The notes: generated by a model not told the origin, from the sequence alone. A stretch of DNA of 64,000 nt from Vibrio marisflavi CECT 7928 (GCF_921294215.1 NZ_CAKLDM010000002.1:1488001-1552000); one strand, 5' to 3'. Positions 37,797 through 47,215 are shown, counted from the first letter of the stretch. Made by a program: numbers and translations.

Positions 37797-39134
37797 CTAA
37801 CGCATTTGTAAAATGATTACCTCACTGCTTGCAGGATCCGTTTCCTTACGCATTTTCTCAACATCGCCGGCTGTCACTGCGCGGCCTTGATTCCCCCATG
37901 ATGAACGGATAAAAGATAACACTTCAGCGATTTCTTTATTAGAAAGTTCGTCACGGAACACTGGCATGCGATAAGCGTCAGGTACACCTTGATCAACAAC
38001 TCGGCCTGAACCATTCAGTGTGATATTAACTGCGGAAGCAATACTCGGAACTAACATTGAAGTCGCACCTGCCAGTGGCGGTATTGTAGAACCTCTCCCC
38101 ATTCCATCTTTACCGTGACAATAGCTGCATCGTGTCATATATGTTTGAGCGCCAGGTTTATTAAGTAAATGCCCAGATATGATCTGTGGCTCATATTGCC
38201 ATGGTTCTCCATCTCTTTCAGGGTTACCTGGTAAGGATTTCAAGTAATTGGCAATTGCATACAAATCCTTGTCACTCATAAACTGCGTTGAATTATTAAA
38301 TACATCCGTCATTGAACCATACACAACTGCATGCTCATTTCGGCCATTTTTCAGAAATTTATAAACATCTTCTTCAGTCCAGCGGCCTAGCCCTGAATTG
38401 GGATCGTTACGCAGGCTTGGGGCATACCAACCATCTAATGTGTTACCGGCCAAGTAATCTTTGCTAGTTTGATCATATGCTTTTTCCTGCATCGCAAAAC
38501 CTCTTGGTGTATGGCAGCTACCACAGTGTCCAGCCCCCTGCACCAAATAAGCGCCACGATTCCACTGGTCATCTTGTTTGGGATCTGTTTGATATACGCT
38601 GGATTCGGTAAATAACGCATTCCAAAAAGCGAGTGGCCAACGCATATTCAACGGCCAAGGAATATCTGGTGCTTTATTCGGCTTTTGGACTGGCTTAACA
38701 TCATTCATAAAAAAGGCATACAGTGCTTGAACATCACTATCTGACATTTTCGAATAGGAAGGATAAGGCATTGCGGGGTAAAGCCTGTGACCATCTTTTG
38801 ACACACCATGTCGTATTGCCCGATCAAAATCTGCCAACGAATAATTTCCAATCCCTGCTTCCTTATCTGGTGTAATGTTCGTTGTATAGACAGTTCCAAC
38901 AGGAGTCCCCATTGCAAGCCCACCACTAAACGCCGGGTTCCCTGGCGTCGTATGACAAGCTACACAGTCACTGAGACGTGCAACATATTCTCCCCGCTTA
39001 ATAAGTTCATCAGATTTATAGTTATCTGCTTGCAATGTATCAAAAGGAGTATCCGGCGTGCGTGTTGCGAACCAAGCCGTGACTCCCACCAAAATAATAA
39101 TGAGTAAGACCGCACTTTTCATTAATTTTTTCAC
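37797..39134 (-). CDS. tri-haem cytochrome c subunit of a molybdenum hydroxylase
   Basis: 445 residues. An N-terminal membrane anchor or signal (about 4-22) is followed by three CxxCH sites: Cys57-Cys60-His61, Cys204-Cys207-His208 and Cys336-Cys339-His340. This matches the cytochrome subunit of periplasmic aldehyde dehydrogenase/isoquinoline-oxidoreductase-type complexes. It takes electrons from the molybdenum subunit and passes them to the respiratory chain (quinone or a soluble cytochrome). It lies 66 bp downstream of the catalytic subunit gene. Confidence 0.92.
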   Translation of the reverse strand: MKKLMKSAVLLIIILVGVTAWFATRTPDTPFDTLQADNYKSDELIKRGEYVARLSDCVACHTTPGNPAFSGGLAMGTPVGTVYTTNITPDKEAGIGNYSLADFDRAIRHGVSKDGHRLYPAMPYPSYSKMSDSDVQALYAFFMNDVKPVQKPNKAPDIPWPLNMRWPLAFWNALFTESSVYQTDPKQDDQWNRGAYLVQGAGHCGSCHTPRGFAMQEKAYDQTSKDYLAGNTLDGWYAPSLRNDPNSGLGRWTEEDVYKFLKNGRNEHAVVYGSMTDVFNNSTQFMSDKDLYAIANYLKSLPGNPERDGEPWQYEPQIISGHLLNKPGAQTYMTRCSYCHGKDGMGRGSTIPPLAGATSMLVPSIASAVNITLNGSGRVVDQGVPDAYRMPVFRDELSNKEIAEVLSFIRSSWGNQGRAVTAGDVEKMRKETDPASSEVIILQMR

Positions 39135-39200
39135 TAGAAACCCTATTCTTCTATTTCTCTAGGTTGGAATAAGCACTACGTTTTTGAGTAGTACTTATTT

Positions 39201-41489
39201 TTAAAAATCAAGATTTATACGAGACAAAGGCATACTTCGGATCCTGCGTCCAATCAAATGAGAAACCGCATTGACGACCGCCGGAGGTATCGCCGGTAAT
39301 CCAGGTTCTCCTATTCCCCCCATTTTTTCACCACTTTCAACAATACTTACGTGTACATTCGGCATCTGATTTCGACGAAGAATTGGGTACATGTCATAGT
39401 TACGAGCCTTAGGCTGACCGTTTTGATAAACAACTTCTTCGTAAAGCACCTGAGAAACGCCTAATGCTGTTGCAGATTTAATCTGTTCTTCAATAATTTC
39501 CGGATTGACAATACTGCCAGGATCAATGGCTTCCCAAATCTGATGTACACGAACCTGACCATTTTCAATAGATACTTCCGCAATGGCCGCTGCATGAGAG
39601 CCCATTGGCGATGCCATAGCAATGCCTCTAGCTCTTACTGAGCCATCTTCTGCGGTATAAGGTCCCCGTACCCAACCACCTGAGGACTCAACCACTACGT
39701 CTAATAGGTGAGATAACCTTGGGTTATTTTGAAGCAGTTGTTTACGCATCGCCATTGGGTCAACATCGGCTTTGTCAGAAATTTCATCAAAGAAGCACTC
39801 ATAAACGAAATCATTCATAGAGTGCCCAACTGAACGCCAGTAGCCCTGCATCGCTGGACACTTAACAAAGTCATATCCAACTCTTACATTGGGTATGTCA
39901 TAAGGCTTACCAGTTAACCCTTCAACGGCCGTAGGATCAACTATTCCTGGTTTATCCCCGTAAACTGCCGCCGTTGGACCCTCAGTCGACGAAACAATTT
40001 CGACCGCTTGTGGTTTGCTGTTGTTTATTGAAGCCCGCAATCGAACCGCAGCCATCGGGCGTAATGCATCGCGAAGGAAATCTTGCTCACGGCTCCAAAT
40101 TAGCTTAACCGGTCGCCCCACCGCCTTTGCGAGTAAAATAGCCTGTGGGTATGGATTCGATGTGTTATACACATAATGACGACCAAAAAAGCCACCCAAA
40201 ATGGGAGAATGAATACGGATCTTGTCTTCAGGCAAACCCGTCCGTTTTACAATATCTGCTAAATACCAATCAGGGGCTTGATTCGGACACCAGACATCTA
40301 AAGAACCATCAGTATTAAATCTTGCCAATGCTGAAGGTGCCTCTAGCTGTGCGTGATGTACAAATTGAGTGCGGTATGTCGCTTCAATGACAGAGTCATC
40401 CGAGGCTTCAGACAGGACTTGTGATGCATTCCCTTTAACCTCAGCATCAAGGCCCATCTCTTTTCGGTTTGCCAATATGTCATTGTAACTTTGTGTTGAA
40501 AAGTCTGCCGGCATATAGCGTATCGCGCCTTGAGGTTCATAGCGTATCGTGCGTTGATGTTCATTTTGTGGTTCTAACCACTCAACTTGAGCTCCCTCAA
40601 CAGCACGATTTGCATCCCACCAGTGAGGCGCAATAACTGCAACAGCACCTTCTAAAATATGAACAGAATGAACACCTCGCATGGTTTTTAATTTTTCAAG
40701 ATTGATAATACTGCCCACTCTCATCCCAAGACGTGGCGCATGCTGCACGGCTGCGTGAAGCATATCATCGACTTTGATATCTATACCATACACAGCTTTA
40801 CCCGTAGATTTTATATAGACATCTAATCGCTTTACAGGTGAACCAATCCAACGAAAATCTTTGGGGTTACGTAATTGAATTTTCTCTGGATCTGGCACAG
40901 GTAAAGACATTGCTCGCTCAGCAAGTTTGCCGTATTCTAAAAAACGATTTGATTTGAGATCTAGCACTTTTCCAGGTGTTGTTGTCAAATCAGAGATGTC
41001 AACATTAAGTTCATCTGCACCTGCTTGAAGAAACATTTGTCTCGCCAGAGCGCCTAAACGTCGCATTGTTGTATAGCTTGACCGAACAGACAAACTACCA
41101 CCGGTCATCCGCTTATAACTATCATTCATAACCTGATAATCATGGCCAAGAGGTGCGTTTTCTACGATAAATGTTAATGGATCGGCATCAAGTTCTTCAC
41201 CAACAATCTGTGCCATGGCAGTGAAGACGCCCTGTCCACCTTCAACAAAAGGACTTTGAAAATAAATTTTATTATCTGTCGTTACTCTCAGAAATGCTGG
41301 GACTTGAGTACCTGGAGGCATATCCCCAGCCTGACCAGCACGAGCATGTCTTATCGGAATGCCAACCCCCAATACAAATGCACCGGCCGCGATACCGACG
41401 GAAGACAGTATAAAATTACGTCTGGACAAGTTCACCGGAGTTTCTTGATTTATTTCCCAAAGCTCATCTCTGTTAACTAATTCTTTCAT
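39201..41489 (-). CDS. molybdopterin-binding catalytic subunit of a xanthine-dehydrogenase-family hydroxylase (IorB/aldehyde-dehydrogenase-like)
   Basis: 762 residues. A Tat signal SRRNFILSSVGIAAGAFVLG lies near residue 23, so the folded enzyme is exported to the periplasm. Two molybdopterin-binding regions are visible: QSPFVEGGQGVFTAMAQIVG near residue 75 and FFGRHYVYNTSNPYPQAILLAKA near 440, with the catalytic-type segment EKMGGIGEPGLPAIPPAVVNA near 720-740. It overlaps the Fe-S gene by 4 bp (ATGA). The substrate is an aldehyde or N-heterocycle, which sequence alone does not settle. Confidence 0.92.
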   Translation of the reverse strand: MKELVNRDELWEINQETPVNLSRRNFILSSVGIAAGAFVLGVGIPIRHARAGQAGDMPPGTQVPAFLRVTTDNKIYFQSPFVEGGQGVFTAMAQIVGEELDADPLTFIVENAPLGHDYQVMNDSYKRMTGGSLSVRSSYTTMRRLGALARQMFLQAGADELNVDISDLTTTPGKVLDLKSNRFLEYGKLAERAMSLPVPDPEKIQLRNPKDFRWIGSPVKRLDVYIKSTGKAVYGIDIKVDDMLHAAVQHAPRLGMRVGSIINLEKLKTMRGVHSVHILEGAVAVIAPHWWDANRAVEGAQVEWLEPQNEHQRTIRYEPQGAIRYMPADFSTQSYNDILANRKEMGLDAEVKGNASQVLSEASDDSVIEATYRTQFVHHAQLEAPSALARFNTDGSLDVWCPNQAPDWYLADIVKRTGLPEDKIRIHSPILGGFFGRHYVYNTSNPYPQAILLAKAVGRPVKLIWSREQDFLRDALRPMAAVRLRASINNSKPQAVEIVSSTEGPTAAVYGDKPGIVDPTAVEGLTGKPYDIPNVRVGYDFVKCPAMQGYWRSVGHSMNDFVYECFFDEISDKADVDPMAMRKQLLQNNPRLSHLLDVVVESSGGWVRGPYTAEDGSVRARGIAMASPMGSHAAAIAEVSIENGQVRVHQIWEAIDPGSIVNPEIIEEQIKSATALGVSQVLYEEVVYQNGQPKARNYDMYPILRRNQMPNVHVSIVESGEKMGGIGEPGLPAIPPAVVNAVSHLIGRRIRSMPLSRINLDF

Positions 41490-41950
41490 GTACTGCTCCC
41501 TAGGTTTGCATTAGATAAGTCTTCAATTGCAGCATCTATCGCATTATAAGTACCACAGCGACAAAGGTTGCTTACAGCGGAGTTGATCTCATCTCTACTG
41601 GGAGACTCGTTTGACTTAAATAATGCTGTTACTGCGATCACTTGTCCCGATTGGCAATAGCCGCACTGAGGAACCTGATGTTTGTTCCATGCCGAAACTA
41701 CTTGTATACCAACAGGATCTTCTTCAATGGCCTCTATCGTTATAATTTGTTTTCCAACGACTTCCGAAACAGGCATTGAACAGGAACGTATTACAGCACC
41801 ATCAATCATGACTGAACATGCCCCACACTGTGCCAAGCCACAACCGTATTTTGTGCCAGTGAGACCGAGATTATCTCGTATCACCCATAACAGTGGAGTA
41901 TCTTCAGCAACATCACAGTTATAAATTTGATTATTGATTTGTAATTTCAT
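41486..41950 (-). CDS. [2Fe-2S] subunit of the molybdenum hydroxylase (IorA-like)
   Basis: 154 residues, standard length. The plant-type cluster uses Cys37, Cys42, Cys45 and Cys57 (YGCGLAQCGAC...SC). The second cluster uses Cys96, Cys99, Cys130 and Cys132 (QCGYCQSG and LCRCGTY). It is the first gene of the three-gene hydroxylase operon. It has no Tat signal, so it would be carried out with the catalytic subunit. Confidence 0.95.
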   Translation of the reverse strand: MKLQINNQIYNCDVAEDTPLLWVIRDNLGLTGTKYGCGLAQCGACSVMIDGAVIRSCSMPVSEVVGKQIITIEAIEEDPVGIQVVSAWNKHQVPQCGYCQSGQVIAVTALFKSNESPSRDEINSAVSNLCRCGTYNAIDAAIEDLSNANLGSST

Positions 41951-42216
41951 ATTTAATCATTACTCCATACACATTTATCTGAACATCAGTAATAAGTAAT
42001 AGATGTTTCACCATCGGTAAAATCGGTAAAATCGGTAAAAAGGTTTAAAATATTATTATTATAAATAGGTGTTTGCGCTCTCTTTGAATATATCTATAAA
42101 TTAATTGTAGTCAGCAAGATTGATGTTTGATAATTATATTTTGTGGATACCCGTATACAGAATTGGCCCCAATTTTCGGATATGACTTAAGTGATTGATC
42201 TGCTTAATTTTTAGCT
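41951..42216. other. hydroxylase operon upstream region with triple 9-bp repeat
   Basis: This AT-rich spacer must hold the promoter of the hydroxylase operon. It contains three head-to-tail perfect copies of ATCGGTAAA at 42013-42039. No operator, gene or RNA was recognised. Confidence 0.5.
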
Positions 42217-42358
42217 ATTTCAAAGTTTTTATAACTGGGATTAGTCGCGATCGGGTTACTCTATCTAACGAGTGATATTGGCTTATTCATTTATCAGAAT
42301 AATGGTTTGATGATAAGACATCAGTGATGTGGCAGCTGATCCAGATTCCGGATAGATC
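42217..42358. repeat. ~140-bp repeat, copy B (partner at 29210-29350)
   Basis: Matches copy A over most of its length with scattered substitutions. It ends in CCGGATAGATC, directly against the left end of ISL3 copy 4. See copy A for its possible identity as an IS terminus. Confidence 0.7.
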
Positions 42359-43708
42359 GGCTCTTTTCAATTTCCTGTGGGCTATAAAGTCAGGTATCAT
42401 AAGGGCTCAGCCCATCCTCTAATATCTGAATGTTCTCACTATTATGGCCAACATTACGCTTCCTCTTGATATCGACTCACTAAAAATATTATCACAAGAC
42501 ATTGATGAAAAAGGTAATATTGTCCTTACCGTAGAGAGTAAGTGTCAGCAGACCCACTGCCATAAGTGCGGAAAATCCGCGACAAAACGACATGGCTATG
42601 GTGAAACCATGAAAGTCCGGCATACCTCTATTTTGGACACGCCAGTCATACTGAAAATCAAGCCAGTTCGATATCTGTGCGAGCATTGTGGCGATGGTCC
42701 TACCACACTAGAAAAATTCGATTGGGTGGCTAAGGGAGGAAAAATCACTAAAGGCCTAGAAACCTACATTCAACGTTCCCTCATCAATAGCACGATTCAA
42801 GATGTGTCACGCAAAGAAGGCGTTTCCTATAGTACGATTTCAACGATGCTCTCGCACAGCATTGGCGTTACCGTCAACTGGGATAACCTCCGTGACTTAC
42901 ATACCATTGGTATTGACGAAATTAGCAACCGAAAGGGCTTCCAAGACTTTGTTGCGATAGTCAGTGCAAAGGATACGCAAGGTAACCTGTCTATTTTAGC
43001 CGTATTGGATGACCGTAAGAAGGAGACGGTATTGGATTTCTTTCAATCCATTCCCGATGAGTTAAAACAGACGGTGAAACACGTCTGTACCGATATGTAT
43101 GATGGCTTTATCAATGCGGCTGTGGAAGTGTTTGGGCAGAAGAAGGTCGTGGTCGATCGTTATGATGTGGCTAAGCTCTACCGACAGCCTCTAGACGATT
43201 TAAGAATCAAAGAAATGAAGCGGCTCAAGTTAGAGTTATCCTCTGCAGACTATGCTGAACTGAAGGGGATGATGTGGATTTTACGCAAACAACATGAATG
43301 CCTCACTGAGACAGAAAAAAGCAAACTGACTCTACTTTATCGCCATTCTCCTTTACTGAAGAAAGCTCACCGTCAAGCGTTAACGTTGACCCATATTTTC
43401 AACACCCATAGTGATAGGAAGTCAGCGATAGCGAAAATAGACCGATGGATTACACAGGTTGAAAAAAGCGAATTGTCGTGTTTCGATAGATTTATCGGTA
43501 CCCTAACAAAATACAAATCCAGCATAGCTAACTACTTTAAGAATAGGAAGAATAGTGGGTTTGTTGAGGGTCTAAACAACAAGATCAAAGTTGTCAAAAG
43601 ACGATGTTATGGTTTCACAAAAGCAGAGTCGTTATTCCAGAGATTGACGCTGGATTTACAGGGCTACAGAATGCTCGGAATCTGACCCACAGGAAATTGA
43701 AAAGAGCC
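42359..43708 (+). mobile_element. ISL3-family insertion sequence, copy 4
   Basis: 1350 bp with the standard terminal repeats. Flanks are GATAGATC on the left and AAGACCAA on the right, not matching each other or any other copy. Its right end truncates a membrane-sensor gene, so it forms the right-hand edge of the accessory region. Confidence 0.95.
42444..43685 (+). CDS. ISL3-family transposase, copy 4
   Basis: 413 residues, identical to the other copies except Ala267 to Ser (a single G to T change). Catalytic residues are unaffected. Confidence 0.95.
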   Translation: MANITLPLDIDSLKILSQDIDEKGNIVLTVESKCQQTHCHKCGKSATKRHGYGETMKVRHTSILDTPVILKIKPVRYLCEHCGDGPTTLEKFDWVAKGGKITKGLETYIQRSLINSTIQDVSRKEGVSYSTISTMLSHSIGVTVNWDNLRDLHTIGIDEISNRKGFQDFVAIVSAKDTQGNLSILAVLDDRKKETVLDFFQSIPDELKQTVKHVCTDMYDGFINAAVEVFGQKKVVVDRYDVAKLYRQPLDDLRIKEMKRLKLELSSADYAELKGMMWILRKQHECLTETEKSKLTLLYRHSPLLKKAHRQALTLTHIFNTHSDRKSAIAKIDRWITQVEKSELSCFDRFIGTLTKYKSSIANYFKNRKNSGFVEGLNNKIKVVKRRCYGFTKAESLFQRLTLDLQGYRMLGI

Positions 43709-44424
43709 AAGACCAAGAATGTCGTGATTATCGCTAACAATAACGCCAAGGACACTATCGCCAGTACGATCACTTTTTTGTACACTCTATCGGTTAACTG
43801 CGCTTGTACTAAACGAATTTGAGACTCAGTATCCTCTAGGATTTTATGACTACTCAGTTGGATATTTTCATTAATCTTCGCGATGCGTTGCCTTTGCAAA
43901 GCAATCTTATTTTTTATGATGCTAGAATCTAGATAGATTTTCACTGCAACATAGCCAAAAGAGGACTCCTTCATCGAATCAAACTCTTTGTCTATTTGAT
44001 GACTACTTTGCTCTTCATAACTAGCCCACGGCCCGCCCTTCTCCATTTGAATATCAATTTTCTTAAGCTCAGGGATGTTCTCTATTTCACTCTTCGCTAG
44101 GGTTTCAATACCATCGACATCAAAGTTCTCTGAAAACGGTAGAAACAAAGACGAGAGCTGCCCGGCTAGAGCCCGGCTGCTTTCGTCAAAACTTTGGATA
44201 TCTTCTTTCTCTGTATTAGATAAATAGTGTTCAAGCTCTTCGGAGACTTGGCTTGATAAATCTCCAAGATTATTTTGAACACTTGGGATAACTTCACTAT
44301 CTAAATTTTGACTCAGCTCCTCAGTGACCTGATTGGGTATTATGTATCCAATAATACAAGAGGTCATTATAATTACGAAAACGAACGCACCAACAATTAT
44401 TTGCTTAATACTTAGATCTTTCAT
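43709..44424 (-). pseudogene. membrane sensor protein, 3' end removed by ISL3 copy 4
   Basis: About 239 residues remain from the ATG at 44424 (GTGGAGG upstream). A first membrane helix (IIVGAFVFVIIMTSCIIGYII) and a ~160-residue periplasmic domain rich in Glu and Ser are followed by a second helix (VIVLAIVSLALLLAIITTFL). The frame then enters the IS. The layout is that of a two-helix receptor (chemoreceptor, histidine kinase or diguanylate cyclase), but the output domain is missing. It lies 68 bp downstream of a PhnD-like binding-protein gene, which may have supplied its ligand. Confidence 0.75.
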
Positions 44425-44492
44425 TGGCAAATATACCTCCACTTCCCTAATGTCATTGTATTATTGGACAAAAACCAAGCTAGAAAATCAAA

Positions 44493-45293
44493 TTACCAAG
44501 TATAACTTTTAGGATCGATATTCCCTTTATCCATTAACTTAAGAGAGAAATCTAGAGATGAGTTTTCAAAATCAACCATTTCTTTTGCAGCAAATACTTC
44601 CTTCGCTTCTTTTGCTGCACTGACTAACTTGATGACATCAGACACCGGCACTTCGGTTGAAACAGATAGTACGTAGTCCGGATTTTTCTGCTCTGAGACT
44701 CCTGGGATAACATACATTTCTAACTGGGGATATTTGCTCTTATTTGCTTCCCACCACCAATTCTTAACCACACCTGCTGCGGCTTTGCTCGAACGCACTG
44801 CACCAACAGTAGCAGTATGACTTTTGGTTGCTATGCTCGCTTTACCAGATGTCGCAGCTTTCGCACTAGACTCACCAGAGCTAGAACCCATTGCATAAGC
44901 AACTTTTTCAGGACTATTTTTCAAGATAGCTACTGGGTCTTGCCCTTTTGGATAAACAAGTACGCCACTGTAATACTCTTTACCGTTTACCGCTTGAATG
45001 ATCATGTTGCCTAAACCACGAGCACGTATGATTGCTTGTGCAAATGAACCAGCAAAAACTAAACAAGGCTTATCACCACTAAAGGCTTCAAATATTTGAG
45101 GGTAGCTTTTCGCAATCCGTGGACGCATTTCAATTCCTGAAGATTCACTGAGTGATGCTGTGATGTCTTGTGCAATCTTAGGCTTTGCTTTCCAACTTGG
45201 AGCAAACCATATATCAACCTTATCTGCACTATAAGAGTTAAAAGATGCCATCAAAACAAAAGCCGGCAAAAGTAAGCGAATTAACGTTTTCAT
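44493..45293 (-). CDS. PhnD-like periplasmic binding protein (phosphate/phosphite/phosphonate family)
   Basis: 266 residues. A clear Sec signal (KTLIRLLLPAFVLMASFNSYSA) precedes a VDIWFAPSWKAKPKIAQDIT start. The middle reads KPCLVFAGSFAQAIIRARGL and KVAYAMGSSSGESSAKAATS, the latter matching the anion-loop region of PhnD-type proteins. No ABC permease or ATPase is present. The only neighbour is the truncated sensor, suggesting a two-gene sensing unit, not transport. Confidence 0.72.
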   Translation of the reverse strand: MKTLIRLLLPAFVLMASFNSYSADKVDIWFAPSWKAKPKIAQDITASLSESSGIEMRPRIAKSYPQIFEAFSGDKPCLVFAGSFAQAIIRARGLGNMIIQAVNGKEYYSGVLVYPKGQDPVAILKNSPEKVAYAMGSSSGESSAKAATSGKASIATKSHTATVGAVRSSKAAAGVVKNWWWEANKSKYPQLEMYVIPGVSEQKNPDYVLSVSTEVPVSDVIKLVSAAKEAKEVFAAKEMVDFENSSLDFSLKLMDKGNIDPKSYTW

Positions 45294-45514
45294 CTAAAAT
45301 TCCTTTTTATTTTAAATAGAAGCTGATCGGTGGCCTTTTCCACATAATTAAAAATAGATTACAAATAAGACAACTAAAATATAATTTATATGACACAAAG
45401 CACAAATATAAATTTAGAACTAACACTCAAATTAATTCTAAAACAATTAGTTTTGAGTAAGTTATTTACTCTAGTTAATATAAGAATTAATATTATTAGA
45501 ATAAATACACAACA

Positions 45515-45547
45515 AAAAAGCACGAATTGATTTAATTCGTGCTTTTT
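45515..45547 (-). terminator. terminator downstream of rluB
   Basis: AAAAAGCACGAATT and AATTCGTGCTTTTT form a 14-bp stem with a 5-nt loop. It reads leftward after rluB and would also block entry from the other side. Confidence 0.88.
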
Positions 45548-45569
45548 AAGAATAAATAATTGGTATTAA

Positions 45570-46478
45570 TTATTTTCTTCGAGAAGGCTTTCTTTTACTT
45601 TGATTGCTACCGCGCCCCTTTGGAGTGCTCACTCTCTCTTCATGACGTTTCACTGCCCGACGAATCTTTTGACTACGCGAACGCTCTCTCTTTCTAGAAG
45701 TATTGTCTTTAGACTGATCGAGTAAAGTATTCTTCTCTGGTCTAAGTTCAACTAATTCACGAAGGTAGTTAACCTCTTTTAGAGTCAGCTCCATCCAACC
45801 ACCGCGTGGTAGTTTCTTATCGAGATAGATATCGCCATAGCGAACACGCTTCAGTCTGCTAACTGTTGTATCCTGTGATTCCCATAAGCGGCGAACTTCT
45901 CGGTTACGACCTTCGTTAATCGCGACATAGAATGTGTGATTCATGCCTTCGCCGCCAGCATAGACGACATCTTCGAAGCGAGCCATACCGTCTTCAAGTT
46001 CTACACCTTTAACTAGGTTTTTCACTTTCTGTTCAGTAACTTCACCAAAGACTCGAACCAAGTACTCCCTTTCAACTTGGCGACTAGGGTGCATCAAGCG
46101 ATTAGCGAGCTCACCGTCAGTAGTGAAAAGAAGCAATCCGGATGTATTGGCATCTAGTCGACCTACAGAAATCCAACGCGAACCACGAATCTTAGGTAAA
46201 CGATCAAATACAGTGCGTCGTCCTTCTGGATCGTGGCGAGTACATAGTTCACCTTCCGGCTTATAATATGCCAGTACTCTACATACCACTTCTTCTGAAG
46301 ATTTGGTTGAAACATGGTGACCATCGATTCTTACGGTGGCATTTTCATCTTCAAGGCGCTCACCCAGTTTAGCGACGACTCCATCGACGCTCACTCGACC
46401 CGCTTTGATCAACGCTTCTAGTTCACGGCGTGAGCCGTATCCTGCACGCGCTAATATCTTCTGTAATTTTTCGCTCAT
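45570..46478 (-). CDS. rluB: 23S rRNA pseudouridine(2605) synthase RluB
   Basis: 302 residues. An N-terminal S4 domain ([20 protein letters not shown]...VSVDG) precedes the RsuA-type catalytic domain with [17 protein letters not shown] (catalytic Asp109) and a [12 protein letters not shown] motif. The C-terminal 60 residues are a basic Arg/Lys/Ser-rich tail, common in RluB. It follows trpH and yciO on the same strand, the order known from E. coli near trp. Confidence 0.96.
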   Translation of the reverse strand: MSEKLQKILARAGYGSRRELEALIKAGRVSVDGVVAKLGERLEDENATVRIDGHHVSTKSSEEVVCRVLAYYKPEGELCTRHDPEGRRTVFDRLPKIRGSRWISVGRLDANTSGLLLFTTDGELANRLMHPSRQVEREYLVRVFGEVTEQKVKNLVKGVELEDGMARFEDVVYAGGEGMNHTFYVAINEGRNREVRRLWESQDTTVSRLKRVRYGDIYLDKKLPRGGWMELTLKEVNYLRELVELRPEKNTLLDQSKDNTSRKRERSRSQKIRRAVKRHEERVSTPKGRGSNQSKRKPSRRK

Positions 46479-46582
46479 TGGCTTACCTAATAGTTGTCGT
46501 CTTCACAGACGTCGAAATGAATTGCGTAACAAAAACGCAGTCGAGCATTATCTCAAAATGCTTCGACAAAATCACCTGAATT

Positions 46583-47203
46583 TTATTGGAAAGGTGCAAC
46601 GTCACCAGAACCAACTCTTGCTACGACTGGTTCATCTTCGCTGAAGTCAATCACAGTAGTTGGCTGCTCACCTAGATACCCACCATTTAGAATGCAATCT
46701 ACGGCATGTTCTAGCTTGTCGCGAATATCTTCAGGATCCGATTCAGTATGTTCATTACCAGGTAGAATTAATGACGTTGACATCAGTGGCTCACCAAGAG
46801 CTTCTAACAGATCTAACGCAATATTGTTGTCAGGAACACGTATACCAATGGTCTTACGGCGCGCGTTCATCAAACGTCTAGGCACTTCCTTGGTCCCTTT
46901 GAAAATAAAGGTGTAAGGACCAGGGGTATTGTTTTTTAGAAGTCGAAAAGCGGTGTTGTCTACTCTGGCGTACAAAGATAGCTCAGATAAGTCGCGGCAC
47001 AAAAGGGTAAAGTTATGTTTGTCATCCAAGCGACGAATCTGACAAATACGCTCTAGAGCTTGCTTGTTTTCCAGCTGACAACCAAGTGCGTAACCAGAAT
47101 CTGTGGGATAAACCACGACTCCACCATTTCTTATAATTGCAACAGCTTGACTGATTAAACGTGCCTGTGGGTTTTCTGGGTGAATATAAAAAAACTGACT
47201 CAT
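46583..47203 (-). CDS. yciO: YciO-type Sua5/YrdC domain protein (threonylcarbamoyl-AMP synthase-like)
   Basis: 206 residues. The Sua5/YrdC fold signature is visible: GGVVVYPTDSGYALGCQLEN, KHNFTLLCRDLSELSLYA, GPYTFIFKGT and KTIGIRVPDN. YciO is a paralogue of TsaC; it lies 12 nt downstream of trpH, and its weaker activity toward tRNA t6A formation is known from the family. The gene context (trpH-yciO-rluB) supports YciO over TsaC. Confidence 0.92.
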   Translation of the reverse strand: MSQFFYIHPENPQARLISQAVAIIRNGGVVVYPTDSGYALGCQLENKQALERICQIRRLDDKHNFTLLCRDLSELSLYARVDNTAFRLLKNNTPGPYTFIFKGTKEVPRRLMNARRKTIGIRVPDNNIALDLLEALGEPLMSTSLILPGNEHTESDPEDIRDKLEHAVDCILNGGYLGEQPTTVIDFSEDEPVVARVGSGDVAPFQ

Positions 47204-47215
47204 TATTATTCCTCG

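Noticed and set aside
42013..42039. A CRISPR-like array
   Set aside because: Units are 9 bp with no spacers and no cas genes nearby.
18115..43708. A composite transposon defined by ISL3 copies 1 and 4
   Set aside because: The outer flanks do not form a target duplication, and both edges cut unrelated genes, so there is no evidence that the segment moved as a unit.
44493..45293. A phosphonate uptake operon (phnDCE)
   Set aside because: No ATPase or permease gene is next to the binding protein; only a truncated receptor follows.
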